From NCBI GenBank assembly GCA_036362985.1, contig JAYGXS010000004.1, positions 67,640,573-67,704,572 of the forward strand: 64,000 nt of DNA, in the 5' to 3' direction. Within the stretch, counting starts at the first letter, position 1; every line of letters begins with the position of its first letter. Shown here piece by piece: positions 1-11,292 of this stretch. This DNA comes from Ligula intestinalis. Its lineage: Eukaryota; Platyhelminthes; Cestoda; Diphyllobothriidea; Diphyllobothriidae. The notes beneath the pieces were generated by a model that worked only from the letters and a program-made list of their open reading frames with translations, had not been told where the DNA came from and ran no database searches. Both the position numbers and the translations under genes were made by a program.

Positions 1-480
1 GAGGTGGCCGACAAGCCTTCGGCTTCCTTATACATACTCACATCTGGAATGCGAACATTCATCTCAATTCATGTCCTGGCATTTTAATCACCTACAGACG
101 AATTGTCATTAATAGTTGTTGGGCTCTCGCTCGACAGATTGAACACGAGTACTGCCTTCAACCTGTTTCTATTTTGCTCGAGTTGGACGAATAGCTTAAG
201 ATTTTGTCACTTGTCCGCTGCAGTTGTTGTGCTCAATGCATAGTTTTCAGCAGCCTTAAGGCCATCTGTGATCAACCAGAATGGAAAGGAGTGTGCTCGT
301 GTTCTGAGTCATGTCACCCTTGCTCTGGTTCATTACAGATAGGCCAAGAAGCGAGTAATTTTGGAACAGAAGCTCAAACTTGGTCATTATCTTTCATCCA
401 AGCGGCTAGCGGAGCAAAAGCTACGGCTACCGAGCATGAAGTTTGTTTAAGTCCTACTCATACTAACTTTTCCGACATTA

Positions 481-1360
481 TTGCAGTCTCATAAGTGGCA
501 ACTGAAGGAACCGCTGACGAAAAAAATTCCACTCGACGAAGAAGTTTTGAACAGGGAACATGATGGGTCATATGACAAAGTTCAGACTTCGTTTAAAATT
601 AAGACCTTATGGGGCTATTTGCCTTTTGTCATCCGAAATTTTCGCCACCTGCTCGAGGGGAGAGATTTCCTGGTCCACACGGATCACAAACCTCTTACTT
701 ACGCCCGCAAAGCTAAGCCAGATCGATATTCACCGCGTGAAGTACGTCACCTTGACTACAGCTCTCAATTCACCTGAGACATACGCTGTGTCCGCGGTTA
801 TGAGAATGTCGTTGCGGATGCCTTGTCCCGTCCAGAGGTCAATGCCCTTATCACCACGGTTGACCTGGCAAAGCTTGCGGAAGCGCAGTCGCTTGATGAC
901 TCTATCATCGAAATGCTTGTGTCTTCCGTGCTTCAGCTGCGTGAGGCTCCCCTCCTCGCGGTACCAGTTTCTATCGTGTGTGATTTTTCTACATGTACCC
1001 CTCGTCGTGTAGTATCCCAATCCTACCGGAAGGTTGTTTTCGACCACTTTCACTCGATATCCCACCCCAGTGTTCGTTCCGGCCGCAAACTTATCGAAGC
1101 CCGTTCCGTCTGGCCAAAGATGAACACCGACATTGCTACCTAGACCAGGCAGTGCTTAGCCTGTCAAAGAACAAGGTCCAACGACACACCGTTTAACCTC
1201 CCAGCACGTTCGCGGTTCCCGACGCCCGTTTTTAACACGTCCACATGGATTTAGTCGGACCGTTACCCCATCTCGCGGTTTCACGCACATTCTGACTGCT
1301 GTTGATCGTTTCACACGATGGCCCATCGCCGTTAGCTTCGCCTTAGCCTTTGATGACAAG
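481..1360 (+). mobile_element. Ty3/gypsy-type LTR retrotransposon fragment (RNase H to integrase), decayed
   Basis: Three overlapping frames together look like the middle of a Ty3/gypsy pol gene. Around 640-700 the frame reads LLEGRDFLVHTDHKPLTYA, the RNase H region. About 790-840 reads RGYENVVADALSRPE, the usual RNase H end. From about 1040 a HFHSISHP...CLACQR pattern fits the integrase HHCC zinc-binding domain, and near 1245 HMDLVGPLP fits the start of the integrase core. Frame changes and in-frame stops (for example at 777 and 1141) make it non-functional. No reverse transcriptase, protease, gag or LTR is visible on either side, so it is truncated at both ends. The family assignment is by motif recognition only. 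Confidence 0.8.
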
Positions 1361-1959
1361 GTCTATAAGTTATTTTTAAGCCTCTGTAGCAGTAATCAAT
1401 ACATATTAGAATTGCCATTATTAAAATTCACGCAGAAATTTATAAGTTTCCTAAGTTTGTGTAAAAATAAGACCAAAAATCGCATAAACAAGGAGCAATA
1501 GATGAAAATCGATGTATATAAAAGTGGATTTGGGTCTACTTTTAAGGGTTAAGGAAGGATGATGCAGAATTCGGAAGGCGTTATTAAAATCATGATTTTG
1601 CCATTATATTCAATGATGTTATGATAAATTTTCAGTAGCCCAGTAAATAGACTTGTCGATTCACGCACCATGGGTACCACGGGTAAACGAAATATAATTT
1701 ATTTTAAACTATTATGTTCCTCATTCTTCGAAAAAGTCTTTAACCGCATACTGTATACATACACATATATTAGCGGTACATATATATATAGATGTCAAAC
1801 CAGTATTAAACGGAAATTAACTTACATGGCTGTTCGGGACTAACTGTACCCAAATGATCTACAAAAATAAAACATGATTTTATTTGACAGTAGTAGTTTT
1901 AGTCTATTTATAGGTAGCTGAATAACGTTGTCGAAAATTTCGCTAATTGAAAAACAGTC

Positions 1960-2031
1960 AACACTCAAACTTGTCTGAAGACTTAAGTTAATTAATTAAT
2001 TAATTTAAGTCTCCTCACAAGTTTGAGTGTT
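1960..2031. repeat. 72-bp interrupted palindrome with AT-rich loop
   Basis: The outer arms 1960-1974 and 2017-2031 are perfect 15-base inverted complements. After a 4-base mismatch on each side, inner 8-base arms (1979-1986 and 2005-2012) also pair, closing on an AATT-repeat core. The right outer arm is partly repeated directly at 2034-2044. This could extrude as a cruciform or be a relic of a small inverted-repeat element. No terminal duplication is obvious. Confidence 0.75.
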
Positions 2032-2043
2032 TAAGTTTGAGTG

Positions 2044-2069
2044 TTTTACATGAGTAAACCCATGTAAAA
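2044..2069. repeat. Short inverted repeat
   Basis: TTTTACATG at 2044-2052 is complemented by CATGTAAAA at 2061-2069 around an 8-base loop. It lies 12 bases from the larger palindrome, so both may be parts of one structure. Confidence 0.6.
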
Positions 2070-3534
2070 TTAAGTGAACATGTATGTTTACATAATTATT
2101 CGTTCCAAATTAAAAGAGTTCACCTGATTAGCTGTATGCGCGAAAATGGTATCTTTCGATTTTTAGATGTGTTAGAATGAAGATATACACTCGTCAATGA
2201 CCATAATAATTCATTATTTCGTTCATGCGCAGCAGGCTGGGTTTGTATATTCAATTGTATTCAATTTGAATTTCTATTATCATTATCAGTTTATCCAAAT
2301 AAAAAGGAAAGTTTCTTTAGTGAACATTAAATACTTAAATGGTCAAAGCTTTGAACCTACTCATTGGTGAAAAACGACCACGTCCAACAAACAGAAAATA
2401 TTAACCGCCAAAAGTGCGGCCAGGAAAGTAAGGTCAGTGTATTAGTCGCATATGATCTACATAAACAAAGTCACAATTAAGACTTGTTTTCTCCATTTTA
2501 GAATTCAATTTATATCGTTGTAGTAATTGAACCATCAAAGTTCAATAGAGTGCGAAAAATTCCTGCTGTTGTTCCTCTTTTCTCTTCGCATCGAAACAAT
2601 TTATCAGTATGCAATACTTCGTAATCAAAAATACTGGTTAATATTCTTAACAACATTTATATATTATCAACAGATTGCGTAAATTTGTACGAAAAGACTT
2701 AAAGACGTGAATAATCGCCTTTTTTCATTGGGAATTATTCGCGATCTTTCAGGATAGAACAACGAGCTAGATGCTCAATAATGGAGCGTGAGACTATCCG
2801 ACGGTAATCCACCAAAGACACGGGCATCAAAAACTTGTATTTTTCGACCGTTCAGGAATGTCAACAGGCAAGCGAGCAGGTAGAAATATGGCAACTGCGG
2901 ACTTCCAGATTTATTGTGATGACAAATCTGCTGCGCCGTTAGGTCTATAAAAAAAATCGAATTCAAAATTCACTAAGGATAATTTCTCAGACTGATACAC
3001 CGTTGATTTGTTGCTGAACTGTTAAAAGAAAGAGAGGACCTTACTTTTTTGAATGGAAGAACTAATTTAGGGAAGCAATTTATTTCTAAGTGGTTGAGTG
3101 GGGGCGCATATGGTAGTAATAAATTACGATTAGTAAACCAAAACTCCACTGAATGAATATGACTTTCACAGACCAGCGCAGAACTTAGAAGCGAAAGCAG
3201 TAGCATGTTGGTTGGATAAAATTTTTCTGATATGTCAGAGTGCAAATTTTATCGCGGAAAACGAACGGTGCCAAGTCAAATAAAAAACATTGCCCTATTG
3301 CGCTTCTGTGGTCTACAAAATATCCATAAACCAATTGTCCCACTGCGGTCAGTCATTACCCCACCTATAATTTGCCAGTATGGATGCACTCCCTTTGAAT
3401 TACCTGTTTTTTTCAAATTTAAATCCCAAGAGTTAGATACAATGTTAACAAGTTTTTAGTCAGGAAAGTAAAGATGGTCATAGCGTACAATGTTTCAAGT
3501 TTTATTTGTCACGTAGTTCACGTTGTGCTGTAAA

Positions 3535-4180
3535 ATACGTATATTAAGTCGGTGTATGAATGTTTCCACAGATTAGGACATAACAATCACCTCAGGTAGA
3601 TTATTCTAGGGGTCCACTACCCGATAAGAGAAAAAATACTTCCTCACATCCAATCCTCCTTGGGGCACATACAGTTTGAAGGGATGTGCCTGTATATGAG
3701 TTATAGTGGCAAGCTGGAAAAAGTCGTCACACATTAGATCACAGTACAAGCCACGCACGATACAAAAGGTCTGTATCAAATCGTCCGCATAACTGCCTGT
3801 AACTCAGAGAACAGATATTTAGGTAATTTAGGTGGATCTCATGCGGTAGTGCACATTGGCCCCTTACTAATTTTGTAGTCCGCTGCTGTACCATTTCAAG
3901 TGCGTTATAATTCTGCTGCATTCACGGTCTCCAGGCTTGTATCGCGTATCCAAGGTGTCGCCTTATAAAGGTATCGAATATGTGATAGGTGGATATGCCC
4001 GTTACAAATTTTTTAATGAATCTTACATTTTGGGATATCTTTGTATCCACATTGAGCCTGCCTCCTCCATGCGAGATCATTGCATGGAAAATGGCATGCA
4101 AGAAATCACACTGATTATCTCGGCCTATATCGGGATAAGTCTGCATCCAATCATTCGTCAAATAGGGGGAAACGTGCACT
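3535..4180 (-). mobile_element. CR1-like non-LTR retrotransposon, C-terminal fragment
   Basis: On the minus strand, 4179-3922 ends in RRHLGYAIQAWRP and 3921-3739 continues with MVQQRTTKLVRGQ and LSYRQLCG. These are the conserved C-terminal region after the reverse transcriptase of CR1/L2-like ORF2 proteins. The same peptide pattern occurs at 7453-7842. Only this tail is present and it is interrupted by stops, so it is a 5'-truncated, dead copy. Confidence 0.8.
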
Positions 4181-4969
4181 GAAAGCTTGCAAGAATTCGC
4201 TCAGTCAGGGCGCATCCGCCAAGCAATTGCACGTACGAGACGTCCACATACGAAAACGCACTTTCCTATATTATTCTATGAATGCGTGTCTTAGAAGGCG
4301 CTCGCCTAGGAAACCGATATGATAAAGACACCGACGGGTCAGCTTATTGTTTTTCAGTTTCTGAATATGATAAATGAGAACCACATAAAAGCAGATCATA
4401 CGGAAACGGACCACCAGTTTTTATATTTGGAAACTGATGTAAGTGCTTGTGCGTGGCTGGTGCCTTTTGCTACTTGCACTGCAGCTCTTAATTCCAGGAT
4501 CTAATTAAACGAATCTTTTACGACTTGCTCACTCCGAAGTACATTCCTTTGATAGCATGTCTGTCAGACCATAGCTGAAGTGGACTGAATACCGGAAAGC
4601 AGATGAGTAACGATGAAGGACGCATTTATAAGACCCAGATTCTCAGCTGCATCGTGGATTGGCGCATAATCGATTAAATGCTCGTTTATTGCTTTCGTTA
4701 GCACCAGTGGCTTGATTATGGTCAAGATGCCACACTTACTTTTATAAAAACTGCAAGTTGTACGACTAAATGTCTGGTGAGAGTTATTATATTGCAAGGC
4801 TTGTCCTCTTAAATTGGTGAACGTCAACTGGAAAATATTTTGTTAATTTGTTGCGGTTGTGGCGCCGAAATTACTTTAAGAACACCTATTAATTTCTGAG
4901 GGAATCTTTAGGTTTATCCATATAAAATGGCGTTCTCACCAGAAAGCACATAAATTAATCACGTAGGCA
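4181..4969. other. No identifiable feature
   Basis: The open frames here (for example 4564-4827 on the minus strand) have no motif I recognise. The stretch lies between two CR1-like fragments and may be decayed repeat sequence. Confidence 0.5.
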
Positions 4970-7452
4970 CACTGATATGACTAGTTGCTTAGACCTAGTC
5001 TTCACCAAGCATCCCGAACATATAGGCGAAGTATGCTGCCTACCTTCACTAGGTCGAAGTGATTATGCTGTACTTTCGTGGGATAATGATCTTTATTCGT
5101 TACCCCCTACAGTAGACGAACCAACGCCGAATATATGGCGAGGTGACTTATCTCAAATAAGAGTAGAGGCATTACAAACAGACTGGGGTCTGCCTTTCTC
5201 CGGGGATGTCATTTAGGACTGGAACAAATTGAAGGAGAGGTTGTTGTATCTAATACACAGTCAGTGTCAACTTTCAGTGCCCCAGGTACCTAGCCGACCT
5301 CAATGGCTGAAGAAAGATCTCAAAAGAAAGATCAAATAAAGAGGAAAGCTTTGGAAGAAGTTTTCCAACACAAGCTTCAACGAAGCTTTTAAAAGTACAA
5401 AATCCAGCGGAACAAGGTAAAACAAATGGTCTTCAAAGGGCGACGAGTCTTTGAGAGCGATTTAATTTGTCGAGTTGTCAAAAATCCAAAGTTGCTATAC
5501 AATTATTTGCGGAAAAGCACACGCAACAGGAAACCGATTCCTGTTATGCAAAATGATTATGGACTCGAAATCTCCGACTGTGAAGACAAAGCGGAGCATT
5601 TTGCTGAGATCTTTCAGTCGATTTTCACCATAGAACATGCCTTCGTCGCAACTGTTGACGAGGTCATTGGAGCACCAATTATTGAGGATATTTTGTCAGG
5701 AGCAGAGAAGATTTTCCAAGAACTAAAAAGCTTGAAGGAATGTAAATTTCCAGGTCCAGATGGAATTCCTGCCAAATCGCTCAAGGAACTTGCTAGCGAG
5801 CTGGCTAATTCGCTTTCCATGGTGTGCCAGAAATCGTTTGATTCTGGAACACTTCCTCCGGATTGGAAATTAGCACATATTACATCACTTTACAAAAGTG
5901 GTAGTCGTGCATCTGCGAACAACTACAGATTCGTGAGTCTGACCTCCATAAGTTGCAAGGTAATGGAGAAGATCTTCAAAAAGCAATTTATTATACAATG
6001 TGAAACTCACAATATTTTGTCAAATGCGCAATTTGGCTTTCGCAGGGGTAAGTCATTTGTAACGAACTTGTTTTATACGATGCAAAGCTGGGCAAGGGTA
6101 CATGCAGCCTACATTGATTTCCGGAAGGCCTTCGATGATGTTGCACACCAACGTTGAGACTGATGTGTATCGGATGAAGACTTCTTACGTATTCGAGAAT
6201 TATCTCGCTGGTTGTCCCCAAAGGGTGTGTTTAGGACGACATCAATCAAGGCCGACAGTCATCGAAAGCGGAGTCCCTCAAGGTTCAGTACTCGGACCCA
6301 CCCTGTTTTTCTTTTTCGTTAATGATTGTGTACAGGAATCGGACTGCGAATGCGCCATGTTTGCAGATGATGTAAAAATATGGAAGGTCATCAAGTGTGC
6401 TGTCGATGATGATAACTTCCAGGAAAATCTTTGTCGATTAAACGATCGGTCGCATAGATAGCTGCGGTCCTCCAATTCGAACAAATGCTTTCTGCTGCGC
6501 ATGGGAAATCGAAATTCGGTCCCTGAACGACCCTAACATCTGAACAGAATCCCACTCCAAGAAACAGAAATGCAGAAAATTCTCGGAATCTGGATGGTAG
6601 ACAACCTCAAACCTTCCACACAATTTTGTAAGGCGGCTAAAACTGCAATTTTAATGTTTTACGCCATCAGGCAGGCATTCACGATTATTGACGAAGCCTG
6701 TTTCTCGAAGATCTTCGGTACCTGCATAAGGCCACACCTTGAATACGCGATTTAAGCCTGAAGACCGTGGCTGCTCCACATCTAACCGTCCTCGCTTTTT
6801 TACCTCCAAATATGCTTTTATTTGGAACAACCTTCCACTCGATATTAGACTGCCTTCTACAGAATCGATTTTTAAAGGTAAATTACATATGAATTTAACT
6901 GTAGAGGAAATAAAGTCGTTACTCTCTGTTTCCTTTCCAAACACGCAAGTTGTAGATTTTGAATAGCGTCCTCCTGGCATTTGACGCTCTTCCCAGGATA
7001 CTAAAATGGTTTCTAAATATGTTTGCATTTTCCTCTGCAGAGTCAAGGATCACATCCAAGGGTTGTAAAATCTTCTCCGTTTTTGCAACCTTCGCTGTGG
7101 TCTTCGAAATTGGCTCTGGAATCTGGTGAGTCGCAACTCGATGATATTGCCATGACTTCTTCTGCCTTCTCCTGTTGTCCCGGTTGACCCCTTCTTAACT
7201 CAACGATATATTATTTTTTCCCAAACTAACCACACCAAACCCTATTACCTATTTAGGCAGTTTTTTCTCCTATAGTTTTTTGGAACTCAGTGGCCCGCTG
7301 AACTCATCCACCGATTTAGGAGTTTTTTTTACTGGCGATGACAATTATTTTATAAGAGTTCACTGTTTATCATCATTGTTTTTATTTTCACGATTGCACT
7401 AAGTTTGTAACGACAGGGCCCCTTGGCCCTTAAATATACAAATTATTTATTT
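4970..7452 (+). mobile_element. CR1-like non-LTR retrotransposon, 5'-truncated and internally deleted
   Basis: The element starts inside the endonuclease: 4977-5216 carries SCLDLVFTKHPE and LGRSDYAVLSW, the last conserved blocks of an apurinic-type endonuclease. The reverse transcriptase follows at 5426-6461 in two frames. After RPHLEYAI (to about 6755) the sequence jumps to a distal C-terminal segment at about 6780-6963 (FIWNNLPLDIRLPST), so part of the C-terminal region is deleted. The 3' end is CCTTAAATATACAA followed by an ATTT microsatellite at 7440-7460. The same 3' end occurs alone at 19770-19912. All frames are broken. Confidence 0.85.
5426..6461 (+). pseudogene. Reverse transcriptase of CR1-like element (broken)
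   Basis: The open frame 5426-6157 covers the fingers and palm start: FPGPDGIPAKSLKEL, then NNYRFVSLTSISCKVMEK, NAQFGFRRGKS, and the motif A block YIDFRKAFDDV. It stops at 6157. A second frame (6102-6461) carries SGVPQGSVLGPTLF (motif B) and FADDVK (the catalytic Asp pair of motif C). The enzyme would copy element RNA at a nicked target site. The frame break between motifs A and B abolishes it. The upstream NIWRGDLSQ region links it to the endonuclease. Confidence 0.85.
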
Positions 7453-8000
7453 ATTTATTATAACGTACTTGAGAGGGTGCAACAGCGGGCCACAGAGTAA
7501 GTAAGAGCCCAAGGTTCACTACCATATGAGATGCACCTAAATAATTTGTATCTCTATCCTCTTAGTTATAGGCAGTTACGCGGAGATTTGACACAAACAT
7601 TCCGCATTGTGCGTGGCTTGGACTGTGCTCTAATGTGTGACGACTTCTTTCAAATCGCCACCAAAACTAATCTTCGGGGAAAACCCTTCAAACTGTATGT
7701 GCCCCAGGGACGATTGGACGTGAGGAAGTATTTTTTCTCTAATCGGGTCGTGGCGATTGTTATGTCCCAATCTGTGGAGACATTTAAACACCGAATTGAT
7801 ATACACATGCTGCAGCACAACGGGAACTATGTGACAAATTAACCTTGAAACACCACTGCACCATGTGATGGTCTATATTTTCCTGACTGAATACTTGTTA
7901 AAAAATTTTATAACTCTTGAAATTTTGACGTGACAAACAGGGAGTTCAAAGGTGCAAGCCTATTTTTCCCTCAAATATACTGACTGACTGACTGACTAAC
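7453..8000 (+). mobile_element. CR1-like non-LTR retrotransposon, 3'-terminal fragment with (TGAC)n tail
   Basis: Immediately after the tail of the preceding element, the frame reads RVQQRATE, then LSYRQLRGDLTQTFRIVRGLD and RLDVRKYFFSNRVV and ends TFKHRIDIHMLQ at 7842. This is the C-terminal end of a CR1-like ORF2. The 3' end is CCCTCAAATATAC followed by four TGAC units (7981-7996). The preceding copy ends in ATTT repeats instead, so the two belong to different subfamilies placed head to tail in the same orientation. Confidence 0.85.
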
Positions 8001-8645
8001 TGCTTGTGGCCGTGCCAGCCACCGGTAAAATTCGTTGAAATACTTGCTTGAATTTCTGGTCCTACCCATGCCAGAAGAGCGCTGGGTGAATCAGTACTTA
8101 TTTATAACAGCATATTTTCCATCTCATAAAAAGCCAATAGAAAATAATAATAACATAGGATTGAAACGTCGATTACCATACAATCCAAACCCATGATATC
8201 TCAGACAAGCAAGGATGCCGGCTTTCGAACGAATTCGGTCTCGGTCGCCTTCAGAAACTAAGCTCGGCACATGACTACATAAGAAGCATGCATTTTTCAT
8301 TACTTTTGGAGGCGCATATAAATTCAAATATATTCTATAAGAAATGCGTATGTACTCATTTTGGAAAAAATGTGTCTTCCTTGAACAAGGTGTATTCATC
8401 CATTCTGAAAAAAAGATTGTAAGATTATTTGAGACCGTGAAATTGCAATTTATAAAGCATCGTAGCTGTGCAATTATGTTGTTTCTTATACGGTATACGC
8501 ATAGCCCACATCCCTTAGAAAATTTTATAAGCATTATACAACTTCTTATTCATAATGTAGAGAAATTTGTGATTTTCCTTAGATGGAGGTACAGAATGTT
8601 GGTTCAAAATCCTGAAGGCAGGCATAACGGCAGGTGAGGACCGAA
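8001..8645. other. No identifiable feature
   Basis: Overlapping open frames on both strands (8124-8534 minus, 8344-8637 plus) lack recognisable motifs. Nothing supports a gene here. Confidence 0.5.
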
Positions 8646-9452
8646 ATGATTCAATTCACCTCAGTCCATCTTCATTAAGGCATTGACAGGTGAACACTGA
8701 AAACCCTTCCCTAAATTTTGCGAAACTTTTCGCGCGTAGTTAAAGCACAGAGGAAAGTGCAACACCCCATACTTAGAAAAACCCATAGTTGATGCTAAGT
8801 TGACCGCCGATAGTTTCAATGCGTTCCTATCCAAAACGTTTAGTGAAAACTCGTTCGCTGCATTCCCGGCTATCCGGGCTTGGACGGGTGCCGTCCTCGA
8901 AACCACAAGTATTACCCTCTAGAACGTGACTGAAGCCATTCGTCGTTTTTGTCAATCTTATAGTCTAGGACCAGATAGCGTCCCAGTTAGCCTTCTAAAA
9001 GCTAAAGCGAATTATATTTTTTCATGTATTCTGTGAAAGATATTTTATCTTGCGCTTGAGAGCGGAATCTTTCCTTCGTTGTGAATGGAATCGCACATAC
9101 TGCCTATTCCCAAGCATGGCAGATCGATGTCATTTGACAGCTTTAGTCCAATAAATACAATTTCCGCCGCCTCGAAGATTCTGGAGACCTTGATCAAAGA
9201 AAAAATGATGCGTCACTTGACAGAGAAAAACCTGCTTCATGCAGCTAAACATCGATTTCTCGAAAAAATATCGTGTAACACCAGCCAGCTCTCATTCTTT
9301 GATTATGTGCTACAATCTACTGACAGCGGTTTTGCCCTTTATACCGTCTATTTTGATTTTAATAAGGCCTTTGATCGGGTCGATCATAACCTCGTCCTTC
9401 TGCAACTGACCTCTTTCGGCATAGGTAGCAAGCCTCTGAACTTAATATCTTG
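8646..9452 (+). mobile_element. Non-LTR retrotransposon reverse transcriptase fragment
   Basis: The frame around 8840-9030 reads VTEAIRRFC and SLGPDSVPVSLLK, the region just before the palm. The open frame 9085-9453 contains LPIPKHGR, SAASKILETLI and the motif A block YFDFNKAFDRVDHN. Motifs B and C are absent because the fragment stops at 9452. It resembles Jockey/CR1-type reverse transcriptases but is distinct in sequence from the copy at 5.4 kb. Several stops lie upstream of 9085. Confidence 0.75.
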
Positions 9453-10494
9453 AGGAACAAGAATGGCGAGGTAGACCTGAAAATCTTCAACGGGAAGATA
9501 ATTCAGAAGAAAGCATTGAACCAAACCATAATACTCCGAACGACGGTCAGGAAGCGACTGTCACAACTGGATTACACCGTACAAAGAAACTAAAGTGCAT
9601 GTTCACCAATGCACAAAGACTGCTCTCCAAATTCGATGAGCTTAAGATTGCTATTTGCCATATGGGACCAGACGTCGTCTGCATAACAGAAACATGGTTA
9701 ACCACGAAGGTAGGCGACCAGGAAATGGCTCTCCCCGGGTGTCAACTTTTCCGAAAAGATAGAGTCGGGCGTCAAGGTGGGGGTGTGCTAATCTATGTTA
9801 AACACGGCCTGCTCGTGTCCGACAAATCCAAAAACATTTCGGGCAATATAGAGGCAATATGGCTCACCGTTAGAACACCGGGATCACAGACTCTTGACAT
9901 CATGGAGGTCTACCGTCCACCGTCGAGCAACCAACAGTCAGACACTAGTCTGATAGAAGGAGTCGAAGAAATCGGTAAGAGATCCGATGTCATGGTCATG
10001 GGAGAATTTAACGACCCCATATCGACTGGAATGTGAGTTCTGCGCCCGGCTAAGAAATAAATTTCGATCAACGACTCCTGCGCACAGCACAGGCATCTTT
10101 CCTAGCGCAACACGTCATATATCTGACCAGACTACGCCAAGGGCAACAAGCTAATTGCTTACACCTAGTACTTACCAAAGCACCTGATAGCGTGGACATT
10201 GTAAACTGTTTACCACCTCTCGGAAAAAGTGATCACGTAGTGCTACAGTGGGAATATTCACTCTCCTCTGTGCCCGATCGTAGTGTGCTAACCAGACGCA
10301 ACATCTGGAGAGGGGACTTTGCACAAATGAAGACCACAGTGAGCGAGATAGACTTGAAATTTCTGTTCACCGGGTGCGTTCTCGATGATTGGTCGGCATT
10401 CAAAGTCGTATTACACGGACTAATTACTGATTTCTGTCCTATCACGGTAAAAAAAGGAACAAATAATCCTCGATGGCTACCGAACAAGGCTCAA
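9453..10494 (+). mobile_element. CR1-like non-LTR retrotransposon, endonuclease region
   Basis: A pre-endonuclease segment (about 9453-9598) leads into an open frame, 9599-10036, with FTNAQRLLSKFDEL, VVCITETWL, GGGVLIYVK and MVMGEFNDP. This is an APE-type endonuclease; the usual GDFN block here reads GEFN, replacing a catalytic-site Asp. After a stop, the frame 10192-10569 continues with NCLPPLGKSDHVVLQW, the terminal SDH block, then NIWRGDFAQ. The sequence leaves the family near 10494. It sits downstream of an RT fragment, the reverse of the order within one element, so these are two insertions. Confidence 0.85.
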
Positions 10495-11192
10495 ACCCGC
10501 TCAGAACAGACCGAAAGAAGTTACACAGGGCCGGCAACCAACACCCACGGTGGAAGGAAGCGGCAGTGATCAGGAGCCGCGTGACTGGCGCAACAGAGCC
10601 GCCCGTGGAGCTGACAGCGCTGCAAGCGAACGCCAACGGTCGATCGATCCACGGCCTAACGAGAGGAGGGCCGAAGACCAAGCCATGCACGGCCAACAGC
10701 TAACACCCACGGGGGAGGAAGGTGGCGGCAGCGGCGGCAATGGCGGCGGCAATGGCGGCGGCGACAGCGACAGCGACAGCGAATCATGTGACCAGCACGG
10801 CGTGCTGTCCCACGCACCCGAACTTGAGGCCGGCAGAGCTGCCACCAAATATCAACGGCCAATCGATCGAACAGATGGCGGAGAGGAGGACGGCGCCGCA
10901 GCAACCACGACAGCGGCGCAGGGCAGAAAGGAGACGCGGACCCGCCATTGGTCGGCAGCAAACAAGTCGGAGCCAACCAGCGGCGAACGCACATGGAGGG
11001 AGCACGGTTACTTCACAAGATCGGTGGCGAGGCGATTTAACTCAAGGCCCACGGAAGAGTAAGCGCGATACTCTGACGATGGAAGCGAGTGTGCTTTTGA
11101 AACGTCAGTCCAAATACAATTTGGTCCACGAACCCACCCCTTCTTCTTCCTCTTCTTTGGGAGACGATACACTCGATATATATATATATATA
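10495..11192 (+). mobile_element. GC-rich 3' part of a probable Penelope-like element
   Basis: A GC-rich block containing an open frame at 10550-11062 (170 residues, hydrophilic, with a Gly-rich and Asp/Ser stretch near residues 60-80 and no domain I recognise). Just after it lies a hammerhead-like core (11073-11106) whose surroundings align with the Penelope-like end at 14760-14835 on the minus strand. By analogy the frame would be a C-terminal linker of such an element. A TA-rich microsatellite at 11178-11192 leads into the gap, so the true end is unknown. Confidence 0.45.
11071..11110 (+). ncRNA. Hammerhead-ribozyme-like core
   Basis: CTGACGA at 11073-11079 matches the CUGANGA box. GAAA at 11099-11102 matches the second conserved box, and CGTC at 11103-11106 provides the UH cleavage triplet as GTC. 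The putative stem III is the palindrome ACGT with no loop, which would need pairing between two molecules. CAG after the site can pair with CTG before it. Catalysis is not demonstrated; the stem II region is only weakly paired. Confidence 0.5.
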
Positions 11193-11292
11193 NNNNNNNN
11201 NNNNNNNNNNNNNNNNNNNNNNNNNNNNNNNNNNNNNNNNNNNNNNNNNNNNNNNNNNNNNNNNNNNNNNNNNNNNNNNNNNNNNNNNNNNN
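11193..11292. other. Assembly gap (100 N)
   Basis: Exactly 100 N. The left edge is a TA microsatellite and I see no sequence shared by the two edges. Confidence 0.99.

Larger units (their letters stand above)
1376..3534. other. AT-rich non-coding stretch with small inverted repeats
   Basis: No coding potential or recognisable element is seen. Short open frames here are AT-rich and match no family I know. The only structure is the pair of inverted repeats listed separately (1960-2031 and 2044-2069). Confidence 0.6.
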
